A stretch of DNA of 64,000 bases. Source: Gigaspora rosea. Taxonomy: Eukaryota; Glomeromycota; Glomeromycetes; Diversisporales; Gigasporaceae. The first letter of the stretch is position 1. Every line of letters starts with the position of its first letter. The position numbers and the translations under genes are program-made. The stretch lies in contig QKWP01000118.1 of the NCBI GenBank assembly GCA_003550325.1, positions 306,534-370,533 of the forward strand, written 5' to 3'. Below the pieces are notes generated by a model that worked only from the letters and a program-made list of their open reading frames with translations, did no database searches and was not told the origin of the DNA. Shown here piece after piece: positions 10,417-21,673 of this stretch.

Positions 10417-13068
10417 CTACATATTATCATTCTCTAAATACTTAATTGCAGACTTTATTGAATATTTATCTGAATTATGATTAGCTATCTCAATTGAATC
10501 TATATTCCACGGCCAGGAATCTGTAGAAAGAACTTTACCATTTAGTCTTTTCCATGCTTTAAAATATGGCAACCACTCTGAAGGCCAATTATTAAGTTTA
10601 GCAGGTTGTTGCAAAGCGGTAATTATGGGTTCATTTAAATTTTTTTCGATAAGTTCCCTTTCCATTTTTGCCCATAAATCATTACTGGTTAATAACTTTA
10701 ACCAGATTCTTCCTAACCTAGCGTCCACCATATTTCTGAGCTTTGGAATTTCTAAGTCAACTAATTCAGAAGGGAGTTTATTCCAGATCCATTTCAATAT
10801 TAATTTATTTAATTTTTTTATTTCTTCATCATTAGGGGGTAAGAGGAACGCAGTGTACCAAATTTTAGAAAAAAGATGAGATTTTGCAATGGTTACAACG
10901 CACATCTTATCTTCAGACGATAATTCATTTCGGTCTATGTCTTGCATGGTTTTTTTAATATTTTTGATCATCTTATCCCAAAAATTCTCTTCTAATTGCC
11001 CCTTTTTATCAATACTGAACCCCAAATATTTAGTAGTATCAGTGCCTGTAAGCATTTGATAATTTTCACCCCCAGCTAGTTTTGTACGTGATGCTTCATC
11101 CGTCAATGCAACAAGTATAGACTTTTTTTTATTGACTTCCGCATTTGATGCTCTCTCATATTTTGATAATAATTGAGATACTAGATACCAATCATTAGTG
11201 CATCCTAGCCCAATTGTTAAATCGTCCGCAAAGGCCGATACCTTAAATCTAAAACCATTTATTTCTACCCCCTTCAAATTTTTTACTAATAACCTTAGGA
11301 ATGGCTCAAAAGCTAAAACGTATAATAATGGAGAAATTGGGTCTCCTTGCCTTACGCCCCTTCCTATTCTGAAGGGTTGCGAAAGGACTCCTCGATCAGA
11401 GATATGAGCGGTTTGATCATAAAAAAGATTTCTTATTAGGTTTATAAAAACTCGATTAAATCTCATTTTTTTCAGTGTTAGTATAAGGAATTTATGGTTT
11501 ACTCTATCAAAGGCTTTTTTTTGATCAATGAAGAGTAACCAGGCCTGTTTCGTTTGGTCCTTTGACCTTCTCATTGTTGAGATGACATTTAAAGCTGCGT
11601 CGGTAGCGTATCTACCGGAGACAAAACCGTATTGATGCTTCCCTATTAATTGTTGACATATACCATTTAACCTACTCGTCATTATTTTTGTAAATATTTT
11701 AGCGTCGCAATTTATAAGTGCTATCGGTCTCCAATTACCGATATCACTTAGGTCACCTTTTTTTTTGAGTAAAATTATTACGCTTTTAAGCCATGAAGGT
11801 GGAAATTCACCTTTTTCCAAAATATGATTAAAAATTTTTCTCAAGATAGGAGTAAGTTTTTCTTGAAATTTTTTATAAAACTCAAAAGGCAATCCATCAA
11901 TGCCTGGACATTTTTCATTTTCAAGGTTGGCTATTGTTTCTGAAATTTCTTCACAAGTAATTTCCTTTGTTAATGAATTGTTCTGTTCTTTATTTACATG
12001 TGGCAAATCATCGGTTATTTCTGTTGCAATTTTTAAATCTTTTATAGTATCTTCTTTAAAAAGATCTTGATAATAATTTCTTATGTATATTAAAATTTCT
12101 GTGGGGTCTGTAGAGTCGGGTGCCGATGGATCTCGAACTACTGAAGTCGCATTTTCATTTTTTTCTGCCCATCCTCCTTTAATTAGATTTTCCTGGACTG
12201 TTGGATCTAAAGAATCAAAATCACCATATGAAGAATCTATGTCATCAAAGGATATTAGTTCTTTCTTTGGTTCTTTAAAAATTGAATTTAGTTTATATGA
12301 ACGAAATAAAGATTGAAAATGATTTTTAAGGCGATCCCACTCGTAAACTGTATCCACACTAATTATTTCTTTGGTAACATCTTCCACAACGTCAGGGTCT
12401 TCAAGCAATTGTTTTCTTAGCTTCCAGATGAAGCATTCTAGAGTGCACACTACCAATGGATTGCTGAATTCGTCGTAAAAAACTTCAATCTTTTTGCAGA
12501 AATGTGTATAATCATTATCTATATAAATACAATCTGGAAAACGATTGTCTTGAGCTCCCTGAATAAACTGTTTTCCCAATATATCCACAACGTTTGTAAA
12601 ACCTGACATTTCTTCATCATATATTGTGGGTAAGCTTATTTCTTCGAACTCGCCTACTATTATATTGATTTTATTCTCTATTTTAAATGGCATCCACTGA
12701 CTTTTCAAATTCAACCCATCTCTGCAAGACGAAATGTATATATTTGTTATACTAAGATTCATTTTATGATATTTGACGATGGTGGTGATTCCGTTTTCCA
12801 ATTCTTCCGTATCATCAAATTGGATATTTTCGTTTCCGGCTAGAATCGCCGTATTCGAGGTCCATATCGAATCATATTTCCAAAGATGTTCCTTAGCGAA
12901 ATCTATATTTGGCTTATTTAAATTTATATTCTGCAAATTAATTATATCTAATTTGCGCCTATTGAGCCGGTTTAAAGTTTCCATACAATCTTCTTCGTCG
13001 AATCCTTCAACGTTCAGTGTTGCGATCTTAATCTTATCTATTTTATCTTTTTTGGTACTCATTATCAA
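10417..13068 (-). CDS. LINE retrotransposon ORF: degenerate endonuclease-like domain plus reverse transcriptase
   Basis: One uninterrupted frame of 883 residues; translation probably starts at Met1 or Met3. Residues 13-215 align in layout with APE-type LINE endonucleases, but the catalytic positions are altered. TLN is kept at 17-19. The usual QE is QN at 46-47, the usual GDFN reads GEFEE at 139-143, and the terminal SDH position reads SNP at 202-204. Residues about 380-700 form a reverse transcriptase: the first catalytic aspartate is in FIDQKKAFDR (from 513), RQGDPISPLL follows, and FADD is at 613-616. The C-terminal 180 residues resemble the thumb and tail of L1/Tx1-like LINEs. No RNase H or zinc knuckle is seen. 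The intact RT frame beside a catalytically poor endonuclease is unusual. It may prime at existing nicks or be a non-mobile copy. Confidence 0.85.
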   Translation of the reverse strand: MIMSTKKDKIDKIKIATLNVEGFDEEDCMETLNRLNRRKLDIINLQNINLNKPNIDFAKEHLWKYDSIWTSNTAILAGNENIQFDDTEELENGITTIVKYHKMNLSITNIYISSCRDGLNLKSQWMPFKIENKINIIVGEFEEISLPTIYDEEMSGFTNVVDILGKQFIQGAQDNRFPDCIYIDNDYTHFCKKIEVFYDEFSNPLVVCTLECFIWKLRKQLLEDPDVVEDVTKEIISVDTVYEWDRLKNHFQSLFRSYKLNSIFKEPKKELISFDDIDSSYGDFDSLDPTVQENLIKGGWAEKNENATSVVRDPSAPDSTDPTEILIYIRNYYQDLFKEDTIKDLKIATEITDDLPHVNKEQNNSLTKEITCEEISETIANLENEKCPGIDGLPFEFYKKFQEKLTPILRKIFNHILEKGEFPPSWLKSVIILLKKKGDLSDIGNWRPIALINCDAKIFTKIMTSRLNGICQQLIGKHQYGFVSGRYATDAALNVISTMRRSKDQTKQAWLLFIDQKKAFDRVNHKFLILTLKKMRFNRVFINLIRNLFYDQTAHISDRGVLSQPFRIGRGVRQGDPISPLLYVLAFEPFLRLLVKNLKGVEINGFRFKVSAFADDLTIGLGCTNDWYLVSQLLSKYERASNAEVNKKKSILVALTDEASRTKLAGGENYQMLTGTDTTKYLGFSIDKKGQLEENFWDKMIKNIKKTMQDIDRNELSSEDKMCVVTIAKSHLFSKIWYTAFLLPPNDEEIKKLNKLILKWIWNKLPSELVDLEIPKLRNMVDARLGRIWLKLLTSNDLWAKMERELIEKNLNEPIITALQQPAKLNNWPSEWLPYFKAWKRLNGKVLSTDSWPWNIDSIEIANHNSDKYSIKSAIKYLENDNM

Positions 13069-14268
13069 CTTTGAATTTAATTTTTTAACTTTTTTTTAGC
13101 TATTTGACTTTCAGTTTTTTTGCTTGAAAATTTTGGTCACCTTTAGGAGTTTTACAACCAACTTATACAGTACCGTCGCCGGATATACTTCAAATTAGGG
13201 TTTGACATTATGACTCAATATAGTAATGCTTGCGGAACACCAGGCTGCATATCGTCAAGCATATTACTAAGCCTACAATAATGAATCATAAATAATTATA
13301 ATGTTCTTTTTCCGATTAAAAAACTTTATTTCTATATATGAGATTTCATTTAATTGGTCATGTTAATATTTTACAATAAAGTTATTGTATTTTAATTTTA
13401 TTTATTATATTGATCTTATATTAAAGGTTTATTATTGTGAAAGATGGCTTATAATCATATCTACAATTAATAGAAATTATTCGAATAAAAAATCATGTAA
13501 TTTTTATTACGAAATAGAATATAGAATCATGAAAAAGATACTGAAATCTGTCATGAATCATTTAATAACTCTAGAAACCAGCACCCAGCTTTCGAAAGAT
13601 TCATTTTGATAGAAAGTCAAATATTTTATTACCATTGGATTGCATTTATGTTAGAATTTTAAGAGCATGCACCGAAGGGTTAGGCAAATTGTCTTCATGA
13701 GTTTATTAACAATTATCGAATAGTAATTGTGAATCCGAAAAACCGCTATCGAATCTAAAAACTTGTACAAGCTGCACGAAATTTGCAGAAATTAATAACA
13801 GTACATATTAAAGCATCATTTTACTAAGTTAGGAATCTTAAAGGATTCATAAATTTCATTCGCATATATCTAGAATCTTCATAAAGAGGTTTTTCCGTTA
13901 ATGTTTACCATTTATGATAACAATAACATATCATATGGTAACTATTGTATTACATAAGTGTCTGATAATTTGTACCAATATAGACAAGGCTCCTTATTCA
14001 AAATTACATTTTTGATTTTATTTCTAAAATCGTAACTTGTGATTCATTAACAACGCACAAATTACTCTATTTGTAAAATTGGCAAAATTTATGTACAAAT
14101 TCTCAATTTTTTTTATAACCATAGGGATCCTAGAATCAACGGAAAATAGTAGATTTCGGAGTTTCAATCAGTCCTGTGATGCTTCTAATACAATAATAGT
14201 GTTTATTATATTGTATTTTGTACAAATTGCAATTTAAAATTGGCTATAAAAGATTAGTTGTAGTCTAT
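13069..14268. other. LINE 5' flank and AT-rich spacer
   Basis: The first 150 bases are probably the LINE 5' untranslated region. No target duplication bracketing the LINE was found. The remainder is AT-rich without recognisable genes or repeats. Confidence 0.35.
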
Positions 14269-15175
14269 GCATAGCGGGTTTTCGTTATAATTGGCTGATT
14301 TTTGTAGATCATCCCGTGATATTGCAAAAATATCATTGGTTAATCAAATTATTCGCAAGGCAATATTTTATACGAAACTAATTACCGTAACGACTAAATA
14401 TTCAATACTGTATAGAATTAATTTGTATTAATAAATACATTACTATGAAATTTAACAACCCAGAGTCTAAGATCATAATCCCGATACAAATAGAATCATA
14501 TAATCCAAGATCTTATTTAAAAAAATAAAAATAATAATAAACACAAAAAAAAATGAAACATTTATTATAAGAGACAATACAAAATTATACCAAATTTTAA
14601 TTGTATATAATAACAGTTAATTAATACAAAACGAATTTAACCTTAATCCTAAATTAAACGTAATACCACGCTTAAATATTCTTAGACGTAACTACGCTTT
14701 AAATTCTTAGACGTAACACTACGCTTTAATATTCTTAGATATAATACTATGTTTTAATCTCTTACAAGTTCGCAAGCTTATATTTTCATTGCTTCATGTC
14801 ACTAAGCTATTTTACTGGCCGTACGTGTCTGTCTTTAGAATAATAAATAAGTTATAAATAAAATAGATTAGCGATGTAAACCTTTTAAATTTACTGTCAT
14901 TTCACCAAGTTTTATATACTGTAAGTTATATTGGTTAAATAGAAACGTCTAGACATACCTCTCATCTAACTTCCGAATTACCTCGTGGTTTACTGAATTA
15001 CTTTGACGGTATATAAAGTAAAGCTTGAGCTTTCAAATTTTTTTTGTCTTACCTTCACCCGATTCGTATTCGTGGCACCCGTTCCATTTTTGTGACAGCA
15101 AATCGTTACTTTAATAAGACTTTAATATGATAAGATGATCTTCAAAATCAACCAATCATAATAAAGCCCGCTATG
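14269..15175. mobile_element. Element with about 45-bp imperfect terminal inverted repeats
   Basis: The left end begins GCATAGCGGGTTTTCG and continues with TTATAATTGGCTGATTTTTG and TAGATCAT. The right end, complemented, begins GCATAGCGGGCTTTAT and continues with TATGATTGGTTGATTTTG and AAGATCAT. The interior has no coding potential. The flanks GTCTAT are similar but not immediately adjacent, so the target duplication and superfamily are undetermined. A 26-28-bp tandem repeat lies inside. Confidence 0.65.
14661..14765. repeat. Tandem repeat, four units of 25-28 bp
   Basis: Four head-to-tail units resemble TAACACTACGCTTTAATATT plus CTTAGACG, with the last unit diverged. They lie inside the inverted-repeat element 14269-15175. 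Confidence 0.75.
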
Positions 15176-15404
15176 CTGTCTATGCCTACTAGATACTTTA
15201 TTAAATTTAAAATAAACGCAAATTCAAACATAATTTAAGAGAAGAAACCATTATTAGTTTTTTAAAAAAATTTGTACGTATCAAATCTTTTAATGATTTC
15301 ATATAATATTTATCTATATATAATAAAATAGTAAATTTTTAAAATACAGTACTAAAACTTTTCACACTATTTAAGCCAATAATTACAAGTTGACAAATTA
15401 ATGG

Positions 15405-15611
15405 GAGATTCTTTTTTCACCCGGATTAAAGTCCGACATATAATTTTTATAATACAATATGATAAATCCATATAATAGTGTTAAATTTCATATACCTTAT
15501 CACCAACTAATCAAACAACAGAATTTTTAGTTGTTATAGTAGTTTATGTTATATAATATATTGGAGATTATATACCGGGTGACTTTAATCTGGGTGAAAA
15601 TAGAATTTCTC
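15405..15611. mobile_element. Short inverted-repeat element (CACCCGGATTAAAGTC family)
   Basis: Arms of about 30 bp face each other: left TTTTTTCACCCGGATTAAAG, right the complement of TATTTTCACCCAGATTAAAG. Spacing is about 145 bp of AT-rich DNA. It is a miniature transposon by structure. No target duplication is assigned. Confidence 0.6.
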
Positions 15612-15970
15612 AAATGAATATTTAAAACCTTAATATAAAATATCAGTTGCGCATTTAGCAATTATAAAAATTGTATTTATATAAATTAAAATTTATACAC
15701 ACTGTATATTTTATATTATTAAAGCCAAAAATAGTGTAGCTGTTAAAATGTTTTTCGTTGTATTATGTGTGGAGTAGTCTACAAAAATAAATTATTTTTA
15801 TTTTATGTTATGAATTTGGTAATTATGTTTACGTGTAGAAATGTTGGGTCTTCAAGCAAAACTGTGAATCAAAAAAAAATGTAAGACGAGATTTCAGTTG
15901 TTATATGATCCTGGTATTAATAGACTTAATACTTCCATCGTCATTAAATTTTGGCAAAGGTGCTTAAAAG

Positions 15971-16362
15971 CAGTGTTGGCACATGGTCAGGTCATATTAC
16001 TAAGTTCAATTAGTGAAGTCATATGATCATGGTCAAATAATCTTACTAATTGAACTTAGTTACATGACCTGTTATGACCAGTGTTTAAAATAGAAATTTT
16101 AATTTACCGGTACATGCACCTGGTATATAAAAAAATACCGGTTCAAAAAAAAAAAACCTGTATTAGTAAAAAAATGATCATCAGATTATTGGGGGCACAT
16201 AGATTCACGCACCGGTTACTTCAAAAAATTCCGGATCATGCAAAGTTTGTTGTACCGGCCCAATTTTAAAATACCGGTATATGCAATATAAAAAACGGTA
16301 GATCCGGATTTTTATCATGCTATTTTATACACTGGTTATGACCTGGTCATGTGTCAACACTT
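15971..16362. mobile_element. hAT miniature element (outer member of a nested set)
   Basis: The termini are CAGTGTTGGCACATG and the complement of AAGTGTTGACACATG, followed by GGTCAGGTCATA words. Without the inner insertion (16079-16334) it is a near-palindromic element of about 130 bp. The left target copy is CTTAAAAG (15963-15970). The right copy is split by a later insertion (16367-16566): C plus TTA before it, TTA plus AAAG after it. Removing that insertion and one TTA restores CTTAAAAG, an 8-bp hAT duplication. Confidence 0.85.
16079..16334. mobile_element. hAT miniature element nested inside 15971-16362
   Basis: The termini are CAGTGTTTAAAATAG and the complement of CAGTGTATAAAATAG. GTTATGAC flanks it directly on both sides (16071-16078 and 16335-16342), a perfect 8-bp target duplication. 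The interior carries several TACCGGTA words. The open frame across it is not a gene. Confidence 0.9.
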
Positions 16363-16366
16363 CTTA

Positions 16367-16566
16367 GGCGAGACCAACTGGATTCTGTGTTTACATTACC
16401 CCCAGAGTCCCCATCGTAAAAAAAAATTTAGATAAATATACATAAGACTACAGGAAATTTCGGAACATTTTATACAGTCACGGAACAATTCGGAATTTTT
16501 TTTTAAATTTTACGATGTGAACCACCCACCCCCCACCACGGAGGGAGAGGGGCAGTTGGTCTCGCC
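16367..16566. mobile_element. Harbinger-like miniature element inserted in another element's target site
   Basis: It is 200 bp long with ends GGCGAGACCAACTG and CAGTTGGTCTCGCC, a perfect inverted pair. It is flanked by TTA on both sides (16364-16366 and 16567-16569), the 3-bp target size and base preference of PIF/Harbinger. It interrupts the right target copy of the hAT element 15971-16362. Confidence 0.85.
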
Positions 16567-16859
16567 TTAAAAGAAGAAATAGAGAAATTTCTTAATACAA
16601 GATTAATTCAGTAAAAATGAAGAATCTTTTTATGCGAAAAATACTTTTTTGTAAACCTCAAACCAAAAACAGTAATCCATTAATTTACTGCATGCTCTTA
16701 AATTCGATCATGGCACAACCTGTATTATCCAGAATAAATTAAGGTTTCCTGAATATAGTAGTCAATCGACATGAGTTACTAATTGTCAGGTTCCTGATTC
16801 CAACAGATTGAGCGCCATGTTTTTGACGAAGGAAAAACGTTTCTGGGCCTATGCTTTGG

Positions 16860-17028
16860 CAATAGGTATACTCCATTGAAAAAATTGCAAAACCAATGAA
16901 GCCAATGGAACCAATGGAACCAATGGAGCAAATGGAATTAGATATTAGTTATTAACAAATACTATATTATAAGCTAGTTGGCCTCCATTGGCTCCATTCG
17001 CAAATTATTCTCAATGGAGCAATGGAGT
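16860..17028. repeat. CCAATGG / CCATTGG-rich tract
   Basis: About ten copies of CCAATGG, CAATGGA or the complement occur here and resume at 17962-18004, after the hAT element inserted between them. The two parts were probably one repeat or element before that insertion. Confidence 0.5.
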
Positions 17029-17961
17029 TAGTGATGGGCAACGCGCGGGATCCGCGCGTGATCCCGCGCGGAATTTAAAAACTCCCGCGCGGGATTTTTA
17101 ATATAAGATTTTCTGGCCTGCGTTAGCATGTCATCTGGCCTGCATTAACAAATAATCCGGCCTGCTTTAACATAAGTGGGCCAATTCCTAATTAGTATTT
17201 ACATAAAAATATTAAATCTTTTATTTATTTCGTTCCACATATATACGTGCGTACATAGATAGTGCGCAAACTGTACGTTGAAATAAATTATTTAAATTTT
17301 CATGATTAATAAAGTGGCAATCTAGACTTTTAATTTCTTGCACGAATAATTCACCAAGAATATTGTGTACCATATGGGAGAAATCTCCAATTTCAGTGAT
17401 TATTTAATATGAATGATAAGGTTAAATAAAATTCGAGCCAATCAGTTATGTAATTCAGAAATTATATAAGCTGATTATGAATTTCTTATGAGTCGCTTAT
17501 GAATTTTGTATGTATATAACCTGGTTATAAATTTTTGTACGTATGTACAGTACCTGATCACTTATAAATTTTAGCACATTTATACCTGATTATGCACCTG
17601 ATTACTTATAAATTTTTATACGCTTATGATTGATCGCTTTGTTACATTATAATTTTTAAATATATATTTATATAATAATATTTTAAAAATTGGTAAAATT
17701 AGGGCAAATCTGAATTGATGAATTTAATAATTATAAGATCCAAATGTATTAAAAGTAGGTAAATCTATATAAGCATTTTTATTTGTAATAAATGTAGTTA
17801 GATTTATAAGAAATGATTATTATTTTAACGAGAAATTACATTCCTAGTGATGATATATATATATTTATTAATCGTGAAAATTTCAGAAACTCTACTCGAT
17901 CCCGCGAATCCCGCGAATCCCGCGCGGGATTTTTGAAAAAATCGGGATTTGCCCATCACTA
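17029..17961. mobile_element. hAT non-autonomous element with CCCGCGCGGGAT subterminal repeats
   Basis: The ends are TAGTGATGGGCAA and TTGCCCATCACTA. AATGGAGT flanks both sides (17021-17028, 17962-17969), a perfect 8-bp duplication. Subterminal zones are strikingly GC-rich (CCCGCGCGGGAT repeats) in an AT-rich genome, as expected of transposase-binding arrays. The interior has no coding sequence. It inserted into the CCAATGG tract. Confidence 0.9.
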
Positions 17962-18199
17962 AATGGAGTGATGCCTATGGAGTTGTTCTCCATTCACCCA
18001 ATGGATAAATGTGCTTAGAGTAAATAGCACGCACATAAAGTAGAAGTAGTATAAATGCATGAACGTTGTGAAGTGTAATTGTGGCTTAAAATAAAACATT
18101 CTTTATATCATGGGTCGGATGTATATTTAGCTGCGGTGGTTCAGATAGAATCTTACCAAAATTAGTATAGTAAACGAATTACCTGTTTCACCGGTTTGA

Positions 18200-18305
18200 A
18201 AGTTTATTTGATTTATCTGATTTATTTGATTTATCGGATTAATCGAATTTGTTTAATTAGTTTGATTTATCTAAGTAATCGAATTTATCTAATATATCGA
18301 ACCTG
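18200..18305. repeat. Degenerate 10-bp tandem repeat (TTTGATTTAT-like)
   Basis: TTTGATTTATCTGATTTATT-type words run about ten times with decay towards AATCGAATTTATCTAA. It is a microsatellite-like tract. Confidence 0.6.
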
Positions 18306-18311
18306 GTAACT

Positions 18312-18733
18312 TGTTAGAACGAGTAAGAGTAGTAGAATTAGCGCAGTCATGTAAAAAGAATAAATACGATGTCTTTTGTCTTCACAATAAAGCAGCTTTA
18401 GCTCTAGTTCAAGATAAAGAAGAGCTCAGATAGAGTTCACTTGGTTGAGTTATCTCTAGTAAATTTCCCGATAAACACGTGTAATAGTAAACTATTATTA
18501 TTAATAAACTGATAACACCCGATAGGTGAAATTCGTATAAAAGTCTGATCCCGTGATCCTGAATTATCACCTCGAGAACTCTATTTGACCCTAGTTACTC
18601 GAACCAAGTCTATCCACGCCTCAATCGAAGTCTTACCATTATTAGGGTTTAGATAGCGTGGTTTAGTTAGTTTGAGTAGCATATTGTTGTGGTACTGTAT
18701 TTAGACGTAGGGCATTTTTTCACCCTCACAACA
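18312..18733 (+). repeat. Possible solo LTR, copia-like
   Basis: The segment begins TGTTAGAAC and ends CACAACA, in line with TG...CA LTR ends. It has an internal AATAAATACGATG and CACAATAAAGC typical of LTR promoter and polyadenylation zones, and a short terminal inverted TGTT/AACA. No 5-bp flanking duplication, primer-binding site or coding region is present, so a solo or truncated LTR is only a suggestion. Confidence 0.35.
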
Positions 18734-19059
18734 TATAAAAACGTTTCAAGCAATCTGTTTCCTTTCACTTTTAACAGCTAGCTTTTCGGTATTAATAAAT
18801 GATCCCTATGCTTACTTTCATTAATCCTGATTATCATTCTACGTATACAGAATGTCCGTTAAAATATATTTACTCATTAATAACTTTAATACTTTCATCA
18901 AGTAAACCAGGTATATATTGTTGTGTCATGGGGCAAAAAGTGTGATTTCCAAAATGTGACAGAACTGTGCCTTATTTCGATGAACATGATTACAGGATAA
19001 TTGTATTATTTAAGATTGTTGAGGCTTGAATCAAAGAAAATTCGAAAGGAAATGAATTA
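18734..19059. other. AT-rich spacer, nothing recognised
   Basis: No coding sequence or repeat was recognised. Confidence 0.4.
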
Positions 19060-19497
19060 ATTTACCGTATACAAGATCTCCAAATAGTAGATCCACCGTG
19101 TATCATACCCGGGTCTACAAGATAGGTTAAAGTTTTGGTAAAATGTAAGAGACCCGGGTATAATTATAGGAGACAAATATTAAAGGACCCGGGTATGAAA
19201 TCTTGAACATGAGTTGCTTTAATATCCGAATCTTCGCAATTTACCCTTAAAACAGATGGAATCAAGCTTAAATTTTTATATAATATTGAATTCTTTCTCG
19301 TTATGCCATATTAAATATAGACATTATTGAACTTTAAATACTTGAGCGTAAATAAATATGTATGTACAAAATGATACTAGACCCTCATGTAAAAAACCCA
19401 ATTATCAGACTAATATCTGTGCAATAGATTCATGGGTCTATTAATGTGTTTTAAAATCGGTGGAATGTAACAGACCCGGATCTTGTATACAGTAAAT
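19060..19497. mobile_element. Tc1/mariner-type miniature element
   Basis: The ends are ATTTACCGTATACAAGATC and the complement of ATTTACTGTATACAAGATC. TA lies on each side (19058-19059, 19498-19499). GACCCGGGTAT occurs four times in the interior in both orientations. There is no transposase. Confidence 0.75.
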
Positions 19498-19804
19498 TAC
19501 GGTACTTGATGAATTTTTAGCAAAAAATCCAGACGGAAATAAAAATAATACCGATATCATTAATCATACAATCGAAGGGAATTTTATAGAACTTCTTTGG
19601 AAAGAATATTAAAAAATTTTCACCTTTTTTTATCTTCAAAGAAATCTATAACGAATTGTAATTTGCTCACGTTATAGCCTTCGGTCAGGGCCCTAGAAAA
19701 TTTCGAAAAGATTAGAAAACAATAAAATCGCAATTTTTATTGGGTATAGCATTTATAAAACAATTTTATCCTTTTTTCATGCTTGCGAGCTACACGATTA
19801 AAAT

Positions 19805-21673
19805 TAGGGCTGTTAATCGGTCCGTCCGGTCCGTCCCGGTTAAAAGACCGCCCGGTCTTTTAAAAAACCGGACCGGACCCGGTCCAGGACCGAAATAGGA
19901 CCGAATAGAGCTAGACCGGACGGACCGATGATCAATATAATACTTTTTTGCTATAACGGTGAAATTAAGTTTGTCAGTATAAAGAATTACAATAAGCTTT
20001 TCAATTAATAATATTTGCTTATATGATATTAATACGTTTGATAATTTTAGTTATACATAAAATATGGATTAGAAAATAATATAGTATATTAATATAGCAA
20101 AATAACTCATTTAATTAACTTAGTAAATATGAATATTATAGATAAAATCAGTTAAAAAGATATTTTGTCACTCTTAACCACTTAAGATTCGATAATTTGA
20201 TTAAATAATATAATCATAATTGGGAATGCCAAATGCTCAATCTTGTACTGATTCAAGACAAGAATTGTCTTAATATATGAAAAATTAAAGTAAATCAACA
20301 AAACGATTAGATGTTACATACTTGTATAGAAAAAAATATTTATTAATAAAATATTGTTAGCATTCACATGTCTGTCAAATACTTAAAAATTTATAAACTT
20401 AATATACTGTATTTAATAAAAAAAAATTAAAAAATAAAGTAGACTACTAGTATCGGGTTATTTCCAAGTTAAAATCAAAAAATTGAATCGGTAAAATGTT
20501 ATAGCATAAAAGTTTTATACGTATTTTCTAAGCACCATAAAATTATATACGTATATAAAAAAAACCCCTGCTAGCAGGAAAAAAAATTTTGTAAAATTAA
20601 AGTTTAGAATGGTAAGTCTTCAGTAAACCAAGACTTTATTTAAACACAAAACAGTCCGAAATAGTTAAAGATACAAAACTTCAAAGATTTCAATTGGCGT
20701 TATTATATTATTATTTATGGCTACCAAAATTCCTGTTTGTGGCATTTATCTATACTGGTAAAATTAAAATTTTCATAATGTTGAATGAGTATTACTCTAA
20801 TCGCATGTTTGTGATAGTTTGAATATAGTTCAAATCGTAGTTTGAATGCTATTAGAATTATGCCATTCAGTATGATGAAATTTTTTAAATTTACTAGTAT
20901 TACTATCTTAACATCACAATACAACAATAATTTTTTTCATTAAGTTTCAACAATAATTAATTATCCGTACCGGTAATACGCTTAATAGAAAGTATGCGAT
21001 ATTTTGGCGTTGGAATCTTTAAATCCAGATGATCCACATTATACATAAATCCTCATCAATGTGTACCGATATTGAAAAACTGATAATCTATAATTTGACA
21101 ATAACGGTACATTCATTACTTACATGCGGATTGAGCAGATTACACTTATTTCAGATTTGAACAATATACTATATTTGCATATAGGCGTTGTTTGGATCAC
21201 GAGTTCGAGGCAAGCTAATAGTTAATTTTAGTCGAATGCAAATTATAATTTTTATCATTAAAAATTCTCGGCTAAATTAATCATTAGCTTGTTTCAAACT
21301 TGTGTTCCAAAAATAATGCTCATAAGCGTTATTTCGCACAAATACAGTGCAAATTGTAAATCAACTGATCACGGCATTGCTGTCATTAATAAATTTCTCC
21401 ATTTTATTAACATTAACAACAGCCAGTTCATATTATACATTAAACGTGGTTTAATCTTGTTTAACAAGCTAAGGGGTTTGTAATTGAATTTTAACCAAAA
21501 CCAACATTTATAGTTGTTTCAAAATGCGTATTATCAAGATAATATTTAGTTTATTTGATATTTACTATTAGGACCGACGGTCCTTTCGGTCCGTCCTAAA
21601 AAGGACTGGACCGGCCCGGTCCCTGGACGGACCGAAGGACCGTCGGTCCGGACCGGACCGATTAACAGCCCTA
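19805..21673. mobile_element. Non-autonomous hAT element, GGACCG family, nested
   Basis: The ends are TAGGGCTGTTAATCGGTCCG and its exact complement. ATTAAAAT flanks both sides (19797-19804, 21674-21681), a perfect 8-bp duplication. Both subterminal zones are packed with GGACCG/CGGTCC. The 1.9 kb interior is AT-rich and holds no transposase. It belongs with 6668-7326 by its TAGGG start and GGACC arrays. Confidence 0.9.
21184..21320. repeat. Short inverted-repeat element nested in the hAT interior
   Basis: GTTTGGATCACGAGTTCGAG with CAAGCTAAT on the left faces ATTAGCTTGTTTCAAACTTG and TGTTCCAAA on the right. The arms are about 50 bp around an AT-rich centre. By structure it is a further miniature transposon at a third nesting level. 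Confidence 0.55.

Noticed and set aside
16081..16269. 62-residue open frame
   Set aside because: It lies within a miniature transposon and is made of TACCGG repeat words.
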